The position numbers were made by a program, and so were the translations under genes. DNA of 19,069 nt. Origin: ARK-15 sp038880255. GTDB lineage: Archaea; Thermoplasmatota; Thermoplasmata; Thermoplasmatales; ARK-15. The stretch is taken from positions 1-19,069 of the forward strand of contig JAVZSA010000023.1 of the NCBI GenBank assembly GCA_038880255.1, read 5' to 3'. Position 1 is the stretch's first letter. Every line of letters starts with the position of its first letter. The notes beneath the pieces were generated by a model, which was not told the origin of the DNA, ran no database searches, and was given only the letters and a program-made list of their open reading frames with translations. This document shows positions 1 through 8,369 of the stretch, one piece after another.

Positions 1-27
1 CTATATTTTTAGTAATATTTAATGGTT

Positions 28-561
28 CTATCTATCCTCCCTGTAATATCTATCAAATTCACTAAATATACAACCGCAATAGCCCTGTCTATAAAGACCA
101 TATTTTTTTGCAATTTCATCGCCCTTTGGGTAAAGATCTCTAAAGTCCCTATAATAGAATTTTATACCATATTTTTTTGCAATTGATTCTCCTATTTCCT
201 TTACCAGTTCATGTTTTTGATAGGGTGAATAAAGAAGTGAAGTAGTAAAATATTCATATCCATTCTCCTTTGCATACCTGGCTGTTCTTTCTAGTCTATC
301 AGCATAACAGAACCTGCATCTAAGTACATCAGATTTCTTGTTCAATTTTATAGCAATTTCGAGCCAATTTTGCAATGGATATTCAGGATCCACTATAAGT
401 GTAAAATGTTTTTCCTCTTTGAGTTTTTTTAATGTTTCAAGTCTTCTTAAATATTCTCTGTAGGGATGAATGTTTGGATTATACCAAAACACATGATAGT
501 CATGGACTTCATCAAGAATTGGTGAAACGCATGGTGCACAGCAGGCATGTATTAGTATCAT
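28..561 (-). CDS. queH: QueH-like epoxyqueuosine reductase (DUF208 family)
   Basis: The 177-residue protein has the cysteine signature of the QueH/DUF208 family: HACCAPC near the N-terminus (C7, C8, C11), a CRFCYADR motif (C82, C85) and YCGCIFS near the C-terminus (C162, C164). In bacteria QueH reduces epoxyqueuosine to queuosine at tRNA position 34, using an iron-sulfur centre held by these cysteines. The start codon overlaps the stop of the upstream enoyl-CoA hydratase gene by 4 nt (ATGA), so translational coupling in one operon is likely. Full length for the family. Family assignment is firm. The exact substrate is uncertain because archaea normally make archaeosine rather than queuosine, and no other queuosine gene is visible here. 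Confidence 0.85.
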   Translation of the reverse strand: MILIHACCAPCVSPILDEVHDYHVFWYNPNIHPYREYLRRLETLKKLKEEKHFTLIVDPEYPLQNWLEIAIKLNKKSDVLRCRFCYADRLERTARYAKENGYEYFTTSLLYSPYQKHELVKEIGESIAKKYGIKFYYRDFRDLYPKGDEIAKKYGLYRQGYCGCIFSEFDRYYREDR

Positions 562-1301
562 GTGAACCTGGGCGTCCTTTTTTCGAAAAATGCATTGATT
601 GCCTCTTTCCCATTTTTAGATGAAACAATTGAGCCAAAATATTTTTGTTCCAAAAGATATGAATTTTCATAAAGCATATGTTTGTATGCTTTTAAGGCTT
701 CTGGGTTTTTCTTTCCAATCTCCTGTGCAATATTAATTGCATCATTAAGTGGATCTTCAGAAATTTTATGAATTATTCCAAACATTAAGGCACTTTCAGA
801 ATCAAGCACTTTTCCAGTTAAAAGCAGGTAGGATGCTAGACTTTTTCCTAAATATCTTATTAATCTTTCAGCACCTCCCCATCCAGTAACTAAGCCAACA
901 TTGATTTCTGTTTGCCCAATTTTTGTTTCCTTTGAAGCTATTCTTATATCACAAGCCAGTGCCAATTCCATTCCACCACCATAGGCAGAACCATTTAGTG
1001 CAGCAATGTATATCTTTTCTGACTTTTCAATACTATCCATCAATTCTTGACCCATTCTTGAAAATTCTTTACCCTTAATTTCATCAAGTTTTAGCATTTC
1101 TGAAAGATCACCCCCTGCTGAAAAGAATTTCCCAGAACCGGTTACTATTACTGAAATTATTTTATTATTTTTTTCAAGTGATTGAACAGCGTTAATTAGC
1201 TCTTCCAAAAGGTCCATGTTTATTGCATTTGCCTTTTCTTCCCTCAGAATTTTAATAATTGCGTAATTTTCAAACTCCCTAAGTTCAATCATGATTATCA
1301 T
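558..1301 (-). CDS. Enoyl-CoA hydratase/isomerase family protein (crotonase)
   Basis: The 247-residue crotonase-fold protein is of typical family length. It shows an oxyanion-hole segment FFSAGGDLSEM (59-69), the GGGMELALACD helix (108-118) and the IGQTEINVG segment (128-136). E112 and E132 are 20 residues apart and match the two catalytic glutamates of rat enoyl-CoA hydratase (Glu144/Glu164), so hydratase activity on 2-enoyl-CoA is likely. The gene overlaps the end of the MFS gene by 17 nt if the first ATG is used, or by 8 nt if the second ATG (at 1292) is used. No clear Shine-Dalgarno decides between them. It overlaps queH by 4 nt downstream. Chain-length specificity and degradative or synthetic role cannot be read from sequence. 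Confidence 0.88.
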   Translation of the reverse strand: MIIMIELREFENYAIIKILREEKANAINMDLLEELINAVQSLEKNNKIISVIVTGSGKFFSAGGDLSEMLKLDEIKGKEFSRMGQELMDSIEKSEKIYIAALNGSAYGGGMELALACDIRIASKETKIGQTEINVGLVTGWGGAERLIRYLGKSLASYLLLTGKVLDSESALMFGIIHKISEDPLNDAINIAQEIGKKNPEALKAYKHMLYENSYLLEQKYFGSIVSSKNGKEAINAFFEKRTPRFT

Positions 1302-2535
1302 TATACAATTTTACATTTTTATTTTTTCCTTTAATGTTCTTTACAAAAATTACTGATATTATTAATCCTGTAGTTAAAAATATGAATGAGAAAAATATGT
1401 TTGATGAAAAACCGAAAAATGTAACAATCGGAATAGCAACTGCAGGACCCATTACCCATCCCATACTTTGTGCCATATTCAAAATAGCCTGAGATCTTGA
1501 TTCTTTTCCCTTTGGTGAAACTAAACCAACATAGGTACTTGCTGAAACAATAAATGCTGACCATTTCATTCCTGAGATTATTTCAGCAATAATCATCATT
1601 GTAGGTGAATTTATTAAATAATACAGAAAGAATGTGAGAAAATATCCAATAACACCAAAAATAAAAATATATTTTATATTAGATTTATCTGATAAATAAC
1701 CAAATATTGGTGTAAATGCAACAACAGAAATTGATTCGACACCATAAAGGAAACCAATCCAAGTCTCACTAAATTTTGTCGAAAAATATATTGGTAGAAT
1801 TGAATAAACTTCCCCTGAAGCACTCATCACAAAAAATACGGCAATTGAAATAATCATAATATTTTTATTTTTTATAAATATTGAAAGTGCATCTTTTATA
1901 TGTAAAGGTATTCTGCCAGGTTTACCTTCATATCTGAATGTTGGAAAAGGTATTTTACTCCTTTCTATTTTCTTCTTTTTTTCCTTTATAACCCCTTGTG
2001 AAACTAAAGCTGAAATAAGAAAAAGAATCATTGAAATTATAAATATTAGATCTATTCCCCCTGTTATTACATAAACCAAACTACCAATGAGACTACCAAT
2101 CGTATAACCGAGTTCAATAAATGAATTAAATATTCCAAAATATAATCCAATGTTTTCATTACCAATTTCAACTATAAGGGCACTGGCTGTTGGTGTACTC
2201 ATGGATGAAAATATTCCCTGAAGTATTCTATATTCAACAATAATAATTGGTATTGTTGTGAGCGAAATTAAATAAAAGAATATGCCAGAAAATGCATTGC
2301 CAATAGAAATGAATACCTTTTTATGACCAGTCCTGTCAGAAATTCTTGCCCACGGATATTGGGCTAAACTACCAAAAAGATTGAACATTATGGATATCAT
2401 GGTAATATAAATTATTCCGCCACCAATAAGGGAGACATAAACAGGCAAGTATGGCCAAGCCATACCCCAGCCTACGTTTGCTAATAGAAATGCGGTTGAG
2501 AGTGCAATTAAATTTTTATCTTTGTACCAGGGCAT
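1285..2535 (-). CDS. Major facilitator superfamily transporter
   Basis: The 416-residue integral membrane protein has about 12 hydrophobic segments, arranged as two halves around a basic loop near residues 185-210. An MFS motif A lies between TM2 and TM3 (about 54-73, with SDRTGHKK), and a weaker copy (GYLSDKSN) lies in the second half, as expected from the internal duplication of MFS carriers. It is the first gene of a three-gene operon with the enoyl-CoA hydratase and queH. Substrate is unknown; the crotonase neighbour makes an organic acid or drug-like compound possible but unproven. A TATA-like box about 25 bp upstream of the ATG suggests a leaderless or nearly leaderless mRNA. Confidence 0.88.
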   Translation of the reverse strand: MPWYKDKNLIALSTAFLLANVGWGMAWPYLPVYVSLIGGGIIYITMISIMFNLFGSLAQYPWARISDRTGHKKVFISIGNAFSGIFFYLISLTTIPIIIVEYRILQGIFSSMSTPTASALIVEIGNENIGLYFGIFNSFIELGYTIGSLIGSLVYVITGGIDLIFIISMILFLISALVSQGVIKEKKKKIERSKIPFPTFRYEGKPGRIPLHIKDALSIFIKNKNIMIISIAVFFVMSASGEVYSILPIYFSTKFSETWIGFLYGVESISVVAFTPIFGYLSDKSNIKYIFIFGVIGYFLTFFLYYLINSPTMMIIAEIISGMKWSAFIVSASTYVGLVSPKGKESRSQAILNMAQSMGWVMGPAVAIPIVTFFGFSSNIFFSFIFLTTGLIISVIFVKNIKGKNKNVKLYNDNHD

Positions 2536-2554
2536 CCTATAGGGATAGCAAAGT

Positions 2555-2569
2555 TAATTTTAAAAATTA
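2555..2569 (-). promoter_or_regulatory. TATA-like box for the MFS-crotonase-queH operon
   Basis: The AT-only stretch AATTTTAAAAATTAT is centred about 26 bp upstream of the MFS start on the minus strand, the usual archaeal TATA distance for a leaderless transcript. No Shine-Dalgarno precedes the ATG. Confidence 0.45.
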
Positions 2570-2663
2570 TCATGACAATACTTAATATTTGATATAAGGA
2601 TAAACTCATTTTTTGGGCAAAGTGAAAAATATTAATAATATGTTTAAATTTTCACTCTTTGAT

Positions 2664-2736
2664 GGCCGGGGTGGGGTAGTGGTAATCCTTGGGGACTGTG
2701 GATCCCTAGACCCGGGTTCGACTCCCGGTCCCGGCC
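2664..2736 (+). tRNA. tRNA-His (anticodon GTG)
   Basis: A complete cloverleaf can be folded. The acceptor stem pairs 2665-2671 with 2729-2735. The anticodon stem pairs 2691-2695 with 2703-2707 around the loop CTGTGGA, giving anticodon GTG at 2698-2700. The T-stem pairs 2712-2716 with 2724-2728 around the loop TTCGACT. A G at 2664 faces C73 at 2736: this is the extra G-1 that identifies tRNA-His, here encoded in the genome. CCA is not encoded (CTAA follows). There is no intron. An AT-rich region at 2625-2650 probably holds its TATA box. mutL begins 38 bp downstream on the same strand. Confidence 0.95.
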
Positions 2737-2774
2737 CTAAAATGTTTTTAATGTGAATTATTTATTCATACTCA

Positions 2775-4469
2775 ATGGGAAAAATAAAAGAATTGGATGA
2801 AAAAACAAGATCTCTTATAGCTGCAGGAGAGGTGATTGAAAGGCCTGCAAATGTTGTTAAAGAACTTGTTGAAAATTCAATAGATGCAAATTCAAAAACA
2901 ATAAATGTTATTTTAGAGAATGGAGGAAAGAGTTCCATCATTGTTATTGATGATGGTGAAGGTATGGATGAAGAGGATGCAATTTTAAGCATTAAAAAGC
3001 ATACAACAAGTAAGATCACAAAAATAGAAGATCTTTATTCCCTCAGAACATTAGGTTTTAGAGGCGAGGCCCTTTTCAGTATTGCATCTGTTTCAAGAAT
3101 GGAAATGTGGACAGGTACTTCAAATGAAAATCTATCAACATATATTTACGTGGAATTTGGAAAGATTGTTAAAAAAGAAAAAAAAGAACCAAGAAAAGGT
3201 ACATATGTAAGGGTAATGGATTTGTTTGAAAATTTACCTGCCAGAAAGAAATCGTTAAAATCTGAACGTATAGAATTTATGAAAATACTACAAATAATGA
3301 AAATATTTGAACTATACAATTATGGAATTCATTTCACTTTGAAAAATAATGGAAAGATTATTCATGATTTTTCAGGTGTGGGAAGTTTAAATGAAAGATT
3401 TGCTCAACTTTATTCAGCAAATGAAGCAAAACAGATGGTAAATATTTATGGTTCATATGGTACAATCAATATTAATGGTATTACTTCCAAACCTTCATTA
3501 ACAAGGAAAAATAAAGAAAATATTTTTATTTATATAAATTCTAGATTTGTTCAATATGATGAAATTATTGATGCAATTGTAGAGGGATATGGTTCAAAAC
3601 TGTTTCATGACCTTTATCCAATTTCAATAATCTCAATAAATTTACCACCAAATGATCTTGATGTTAACATACATCCACAAAAGTTAAAAGTAAAGATTAT
3701 TGATGAAGAAAAGGTATTAAGGTTAATAAAAGAAACAATTTCCAATTCTTTATCTGGTATAAACATAATTCCTGAAGAAAGTCCAAAATCCCTAGGTGTT
3801 CTTGAAAAAATGGAAACAATGCTTGATAGTGAAATGAAGACATTTGATGTTGTCTCTTCACCTAAACAAAAAAGGATTGAAGAAATAATACCTGATCTTG
3901 GTGGTGTTAGGATAATTGGTCAAATTTTCAACACTTACATATTATGTGAAACACCAGATTCACTCCTTATGGTAGATCAACATGCGGCTCATGAGAGAGT
4001 AAGAACTGAAAGACTTTTTAATGAAATAAGAATGGGGAAAATACAGAATCTTATTTCACCAATAGTTATTGAATTCTCAAGGGAGGATGCAGATATTCTA
4101 AGAAACAATGTGGAAATGTTTGAAAAAATGGGTTTTAAAATAGATGTTTACACCATGTCAATTTCAGTTAGATCAATGCCACTTATGTTTATGAGAGATG
4201 AGGCAAAGGAAGTTATTCAAGAGGCATTGGATCAGATAAAACATATTGGGAAAACAAATATACAAGGTGAAAGGGAATATGAAATTATTTCATCCATGGC
4301 GTGTAAAGGAGCAATTAAGGCACACCAAAAGCTAAGTGATTCTGAAATGAAGGAACTTATTTTTAATCTAATGAAGTGCGAAAATCCCTATACATGTCCT
4401 CACGGAAGACCAACAATGGTAAAAATAAAAATGGATGAAATTGAAAAGATGTTCAAAAGGAGGTTTTAA
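2775..4469 (+). CDS. mutL: DNA mismatch repair protein MutL (endonuclease type)
   Basis: The 564-residue protein has the N-terminal GHKL ATPase of MutL: KELVENSIDA with E30 and N34, DDGEGM at 59-64, and GFRGEAL at 94-100. It then has an S5-like transducer domain and a linker near 330-370. The C-terminal domain carries the metal-binding endonuclease motif DQHA-x2-E-x4-E (D401, E407, E412), plus ACKGAIKA around C510 and CPHGRP (541-546), so it should nick DNA like PMS2 or Bacillus MutL rather than act like E. coli MutL. It is of usual length. It lies 38 bp after tRNA-His and overlaps the convergent OTC gene by 17 bp. mutS is not in the window. MutL is patchily distributed in archaea. Confidence 0.96.
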   Translation: MGKIKELDEKTRSLIAAGEVIERPANVVKELVENSIDANSKTINVILENGGKSSIIVIDDGEGMDEEDAILSIKKHTTSKITKIEDLYSLRTLGFRGEALFSIASVSRMEMWTGTSNENLSTYIYVEFGKIVKKEKKEPRKGTYVRVMDLFENLPARKKSLKSERIEFMKILQIMKIFELYNYGIHFTLKNNGKIIHDFSGVGSLNERFAQLYSANEAKQMVNIYGSYGTININGITSKPSLTRKNKENIFIYINSRFVQYDEIIDAIVEGYGSKLFHDLYPISIISINLPPNDLDVNIHPQKLKVKIIDEEKVLRLIKETISNSLSGINIIPEESPKSLGVLEKMETMLDSEMKTFDVVSSPKQKRIEEIIPDLGGVRIIGQIFNTYILCETPDSLLMVDQHAAHERVRTERLFNEIRMGKIQNLISPIVIEFSREDADILRNNVEMFEKMGFKIDVYTMSISVRSMPLMFMRDEAKEVIQEALDQIKHIGKTNIQGEREYEIISSMACKGAIKAHQKLSDSEMKELIFNLMKCENPYTCPHGRPTMVKIKMDEIEKMFKRRF

Positions 4470-5382
4470 TGAATTTTAAAAGTATTGCCTTTTGTGCATG
4501 TAATCTATTTTCAGCCTCATCAAAAACTATACTGTTTGGTCCATCAATCACTTCTGATGTTACCTCTAAACCTCTGTGAGCGGGAAGACAGTGCATAAAA
4601 AGAAAATCCTTCTTTGCATTTTCAACTAATGAAATATTCACTTGATAATCTTTGAAGGCTTTTTCTTTCTTCTCTTTTTCACTCTCTTCACCCATTGAAA
4701 CCCAAACATCTGTATAAATTACATCAGCATCCCTGGCTGCTTCAATTGGATCATTTGTTATTACTATCTTAGAATTATTTCCTGCCACTTCCTTTGCCAT
4801 TTTCACGTATTTTTCTTTAATTTCATATCCTTTTGGTGAGGCAATATAGAAATCTGCTCCTACAATTGCACTACCAAGCATGAGTGAATTTGCAACATTA
4901 TTTCCATCACCGATAAATGAAATCTTTAAACCCTTCAATTTGCCTTTTTTTTCAAAAATTGTCATTAAATCTGCAACAATTTGTGCAGGATGCTCAACAT
5001 CATCGAGTGCATTTATAACAGGTACTGTTGCATTTTTTGCAAGTGAAACCACCATATTATGATCAAAGGCCCTGTAAACAATTGCATCAACGTATCTGCT
5101 CAAAACCTTTGCAGTATCTTCTATTGTTTCTCCTCTCCCAAGTTGCATATCCCTTGGACTCATATACAGAGCATGACCACCAAGTTGAGTCATTGCCACC
5201 TCAAAACTTGTTCTTGTTCTTGTTGAAGGTTTCTCAAATATCATCGCCAGGCTTTTTGAGATAAGTGCATCATAATATTTTTTCGGATTTTTTTTCACAT
5301 TCAAACCAAGGTTTATGATATCCAAAAGATCTTCCCTTACATCTAGTATCGAAACAAGGTCCCTTTTCATGAAAATATCCAC
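4453..5382 (-). CDS. argF: Ornithine carbamoyltransferase
   Basis: Transfers the carbamoyl group of carbamoyl phosphate to ornithine to give citrulline in arginine synthesis; the reverse reaction serves arginine breakdown. Seen in the sequence: the carbamoyl-phosphate loop KPSTRTRTSFE, the HPAQ motif, the DVWVSMG ornithine loop and the FMHCLPAHRG motif with its catalytic Cys. DVWVSMG and HCLP separate OTC from aspartate carbamoyltransferase. The 309-residue frame begins with GTG at 5382. An ATG at 5370 (MKRDLVSILD) fits the family start better and would give 305 residues. Its 3' end overlaps the convergent mutL end by 17 bp. No other arginine gene is adjacent, so direction in vivo is not shown. 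Confidence 0.95.
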   Translation of the reverse strand: MDIFMKRDLVSILDVREDLLDIINLGLNVKKNPKKYYDALISKSLAMIFEKPSTRTRTSFEVAMTQLGGHALYMSPRDMQLGRGETIEDTAKVLSRYVDAIVYRAFDHNMVVSLAKNATVPVINALDDVEHPAQIVADLMTIFEKKGKLKGLKISFIGDGNNVANSLMLGSAIVGADFYIASPKGYEIKEKYVKMAKEVAGNNSKIVITNDPIEAARDADVIYTDVWVSMGEESEKEKKEKAFKDYQVNISLVENAKKDFLFMHCLPAHRGLEVTSEVIDGPNSIVFDEAENRLHAQKAILLKFIKTSF

Positions 5383-5518
5383 AATTCAATCTTCTTATTA
5401 TTTTTTTCTTTTTCAATATTGATTCTTAAAAAAATTTAAATATTTATAATTGCAAATATTTTTAAAATTCAAAACAATAAAATATTTTAAAAATATTAAT
5501 TAATAAAGGTGTAGAAAT
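5383..5518. promoter_or_regulatory. Divergent promoter region between OTC and acyl-CoA dehydrogenase
   Basis: This 136-bp spacer is almost wholly A+T, with several TATA-like runs (for example around 5434-5452 and 5478-5498). For the plus-strand gene, GGTG at 5508-5511 lies 7 nt before the ATG at 5519 and is a plausible Shine-Dalgarno. This differs from the leaderless-looking starts elsewhere in the window. No clear operator palindrome was seen. Confidence 0.4.
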
Positions 5519-6652
5519 ATGATAGCATTTATTTCTCAGGAATATGAGGAATTCAGGAACAGGGTGAGAAAATTCTGTGAAACCACATTGGAAAAGAATG
5601 CAATGAAATGGGATGAGGAGGAAGAGTTCCCGCACGAATCTTTAAAAGCCCTTGCTGAGGAAGGTCTTCTTGGTTTAGGTATACCAGAGGAATATGGTGG
5701 TGCAGGAACAAACAGAATGAAATTAGTAATAGCTATAGAGGAAGTGGCTAGAGTAGATCCTAACAGTGCATTCATAATGGAAGTAGAGAGTCTTTTTGAT
5801 TCAACAATCTTACTATTTGGTAATGAAGAACAAAAGAAAATATTGAAAGATGTGGCACAGGGAAAAAAGATAGGTACATTTGCTTTAACAGAGCCAACAG
5901 GTGGTACAGATGTTGCAGGAATAAAAAGTATTGCAAAAAAGGAGAATGGAAAATATTATCTATATGGTTCAAAGTATTTCATAACAAATGCTCTTGTTGC
6001 ATCATATTTTATAATATTTGCAAAAACAGCTCCAGAATTAAAAGGAAAAGGTATAACTGCATTCCTTGTTGAAAAAAATTCTGAAAACTTCAAAGTAGGA
6101 CCTAAGATACATTTAACAGGATTTAGAGGTTCTGCAATTGCAGGCCTACAGTATAATGGCACTCCAGTGGAACCAGATAAAATAATAGGGAAAGAAAATG
6201 AAGGTATAAAGGTGGCAATGTCAGTTCTGGAGAGAGGTAGAGTAAATATTTCAGCTCTTGCACTTGGAATGCTTCAAAGGGTCTATGAAGAATCTTTAAA
6301 ATTTGCAAACTTTAGAAAAAGTATGGATAATACAATAATTAATTATCAATTCATACAGTATTATTTGACAGATATGCTTACAGATCTAGAGGCATCAAGG
6401 TTAATGGTATACAACACTGCAATGTTGATTGATAAAAATATGCAAATAGGAATGAATGCAGCTTCTACAAAATTATTTGTCACTGAAGCATTAATGAAAC
6501 ATGTTAAAAATGGAGTGGAAATATTGGGTGGTTATGGATATACAAGGGGAACTGTGATGGAAAGGTTGGCAAGGGATGCACACAATGTAACATTAAGCCT
6601 CGGTACTTCTGAGGCAATGAGACTTGTTCTTTCAAGGTATTTAAAGCCATAA
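5519..6652 (+). CDS. Acyl-CoA dehydrogenase family protein, catalytic Glu not at usual sites
   Basis: The 377-residue protein has the acyl-CoA dehydrogenase architecture: helical N-terminal domain, a middle beta domain with the FAD-binding segment FALTEPTGGTDVAG (121-134), and a helical C-terminal domain with EILGGYGYTRG (334-344). Members oxidise acyl-CoA to 2-enoyl-CoA and pass electrons to ETF. The C-terminal segment reads SLGTSEAMRL where the family has YEGTSxxxRL, so the catalytic Glu (Glu376 of MCAD) is Leu361. The alternative site used by isovaleryl-CoA dehydrogenase (Glu254) aligns with G240 before R241. The protein may therefore be a divergent reductase-like or non-catalytic member. 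CaiA-type proteins also lack the usual Glu. It ends 1 bp from the convergent radical SAM gene. Confidence 0.9.
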   Translation: MIAFISQEYEEFRNRVRKFCETTLEKNAMKWDEEEEFPHESLKALAEEGLLGLGIPEEYGGAGTNRMKLVIAIEEVARVDPNSAFIMEVESLFDSTILLFGNEEQKKILKDVAQGKKIGTFALTEPTGGTDVAGIKSIAKKENGKYYLYGSKYFITNALVASYFIIFAKTAPELKGKGITAFLVEKNSENFKVGPKIHLTGFRGSAIAGLQYNGTPVEPDKIIGKENEGIKVAMSVLERGRVNISALALGMLQRVYEESLKFANFRKSMDNTIINYQFIQYYLTDMLTDLEASRLMVYNTAMLIDKNMQIGMNAASTKLFVTEALMKHVKNGVEILGGYGYTRGTVMERLARDAHNVTLSLGTSEAMRLVLSRYLKP

Positions 6653-6653
6653 A

Positions 6654-8318
6654 TTATTTTTTTGTAATATTCATTATATTTCTATAGAGATTTACAAAAA
6701 AACAGTTTAAATTTTTAATTTTAATATTTTTAGACCACACAAGTTCTTCCTTATCATAAATAATTGGACCAATATAATTCCTTGGTAGAGGGTTCGCACC
6801 GTCATGTGAAATATTGTTTAGGAAATTTTCAATTTTTTCAAGGTCTATGTCCGATCCTGGAAGATTTTTTTCTTTTTTCATTTTTGCAATTAGAAAGCCA
6901 GCCTCAAGACTGAGCTTTCCTATATCCAGTCTACTTAGCCACTTTGTCTCATAATTAAGTGAATCCACCCAAGACTTTGAGTTTTCTAATAGTTGATAAT
7001 GATCTTTAAGTGTCTTTGCAAATATTCTGTAACCAAACTTTTCTGGCATTTCAAAGGCAAGAGATCCTGGATCAACAAATGGTGCAATTGGTGAAGTAAA
7101 AAGATGTATCCACCCACCATACTTATCGTACATTTTATCCATATATTTTATATCATTTAATACAGTTTCCCTCGTTTGATGTGAAATACCTATTGAAAAG
7201 AATATGTCCATTTTTCTAGATCCGTGCATTTTAGCATATTCAACAGTTTTCTCAAGACCATTATTGTTGTAGTATCTACCAGCAAAGGCTCTCACATTTT
7301 CATCTGATGATTCTGGTGAAATTTCAATTGTATATTCCGAAACATTTTTTTCCAAATTTATATAGTATGATTCAGGTGCAGGATTAAAAATCTCAAACAT
7401 AATTGGTATTTCTATCCCCCTTTCCTTAATTCCTTTCAACAATGATTCTTCATATTTTCTTCCTGCCTCATGTATATCCCCTATAACGAATGCTGGAACA
7501 CCTAAATTTTCTTGAATTGAGATTAGGTCATCAAGGACATTCTCCACAGATCTGTATGATACATTATTTCTAAAATATGAATTTTGATATGCAAACTTTG
7601 AACCGCCACATATTACACAATTATGGTGACATCCCTTCTGTATAAAGGTCATTCCTGAAGGTGAAACTATCCAATTTGAATATGGTAATGATGATTTTAC
7701 GTCAAAATTTCTTATACACTGCTTAATGAAATATTTGTAATCAAGTTTAACTTCATTTATATAATTTTCAGGCGGTATGATTTTATTTACTTTAAGTTTT
7801 CCATTTTCTCTCCATACAAGGTTTGGTATACTTTCAAAATTACCATTTTTTTCAAATTGTTCTATAAGTTGTGGTAAAAAAGGTTCAGTAGTATCTCCTA
7901 AGAGTATGAAATCAATAAAATCATAATCTTTCATTATCTCCATATGGTAATATGTGGAGGATAAGCCACCGAGAATTAAAGCACTATTTGGATGATATTT
8001 TTTAACCATTTTTGCAATATTAAGTGCACCATGAACATGTGGAAGCCAATGTAGATCAATTGAAAATAATTCCGAATTCAATGATTTTATCTTTTTCTCA
8101 ACATCGAATTTTTTATCTAGTAACATTTCAACAGCCAAATTTTCTATTTTTACCCTAAATCCATCTGGAATAAGTTGGGATAGTATACTAACAAAACCTA
8201 TTGGATACATTTCAAATATTGGTGTTGATGGTATAACATCACTAACAGGCCCATAGTCCCTAGTTCTTTCCCTAAAATCGTAAATACTTGGTGCATGTAA
8301 TAGTGATAGGTCGAACAT
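6654..8318 (-). CDS. B12-binding domain/radical SAM protein, Ta0216-like
   Basis: The 554-residue protein has an N-terminal Rossmann-like cobalamin-binding region (about 35-155, with SALILGGLSSTYY and FILLGDTTEPF) followed by a radical SAM core. The cluster motif is GCHHNCVICGG, with CX3CX2C at C230, C234 and C237. Such B12-dependent radical SAM enzymes often methylate unactivated carbons or rearrange substrates. From memory the sequence resembles the archaeal family named for Thermoplasma acidophilum Ta0216, whose substrate is not established; this was not checked. The gene diverges from the M23-fold gene across 51 bp with a shared AT box, so the two may be co-regulated. Its end lies 1 bp from the acyl-CoA dehydrogenase stop. 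No function is assigned. Confidence 0.88.
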   Translation of the reverse strand: MFDLSLLHAPSIYDFRERTRDYGPVSDVIPSTPIFEMYPIGFVSILSQLIPDGFRVKIENLAVEMLLDKKFDVEKKIKSLNSELFSIDLHWLPHVHGALNIAKMVKKYHPNSALILGGLSSTYYHMEIMKDYDFIDFILLGDTTEPFLPQLIEQFEKNGNFESIPNLVWRENGKLKVNKIIPPENYINEVKLDYKYFIKQCIRNFDVKSSLPYSNWIVSPSGMTFIQKGCHHNCVICGGSKFAYQNSYFRNNVSYRSVENVLDDLISIQENLGVPAFVIGDIHEAGRKYEESLLKGIKERGIEIPIMFEIFNPAPESYYINLEKNVSEYTIEISPESSDENVRAFAGRYYNNNGLEKTVEYAKMHGSRKMDIFFSIGISHQTRETVLNDIKYMDKMYDKYGGWIHLFTSPIAPFVDPGSLAFEMPEKFGYRIFAKTLKDHYQLLENSKSWVDSLNYETKWLSRLDIGKLSLEAGFLIAKMKKEKNLPGSDIDLEKIENFLNNISHDGANPLPRNYIGPIIYDKEELVWSKNIKIKNLNCFFVNLYRNIMNITKK

Positions 8319-8338
8319 TTGTCAATAGAAAGAAAAAA

Positions 8339-8354
8339 GATTATTAAAATTATT
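8339..8354. promoter_or_regulatory. Single central TATA-like box shared by a divergent gene pair
   Basis: The 51-bp spacer between the radical SAM gene (start 8318, minus) and the M23-fold gene (start 8370, plus) has one strongly AT stretch, GATTATTAAAATTATT. Its centre is about 25-27 bp from each start codon. It can be read as TATA on both strands, and neither gene has a Shine-Dalgarno. Inferred to be a bidirectional core promoter for leaderless mRNAs. Confidence 0.4.
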
Positions 8355-8369
8355 TGATAGCCTTAAATA

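Noticed and set aside
1..27. End of a further gene before queH
   Set aside because: Only 27 bases remain; a CTA at position 1 could be a minus-strand stop but nothing supports it.
432..623. Plus-strand open frame across queH/crotonase junction
   Set aside because: It is antisense to two well-supported overlapping genes and has no recognisable motif.
2762..3019. Minus-strand open frame over the mutL start
   Set aside because: It is antisense to the MutL ATPase motifs; shadow frame.
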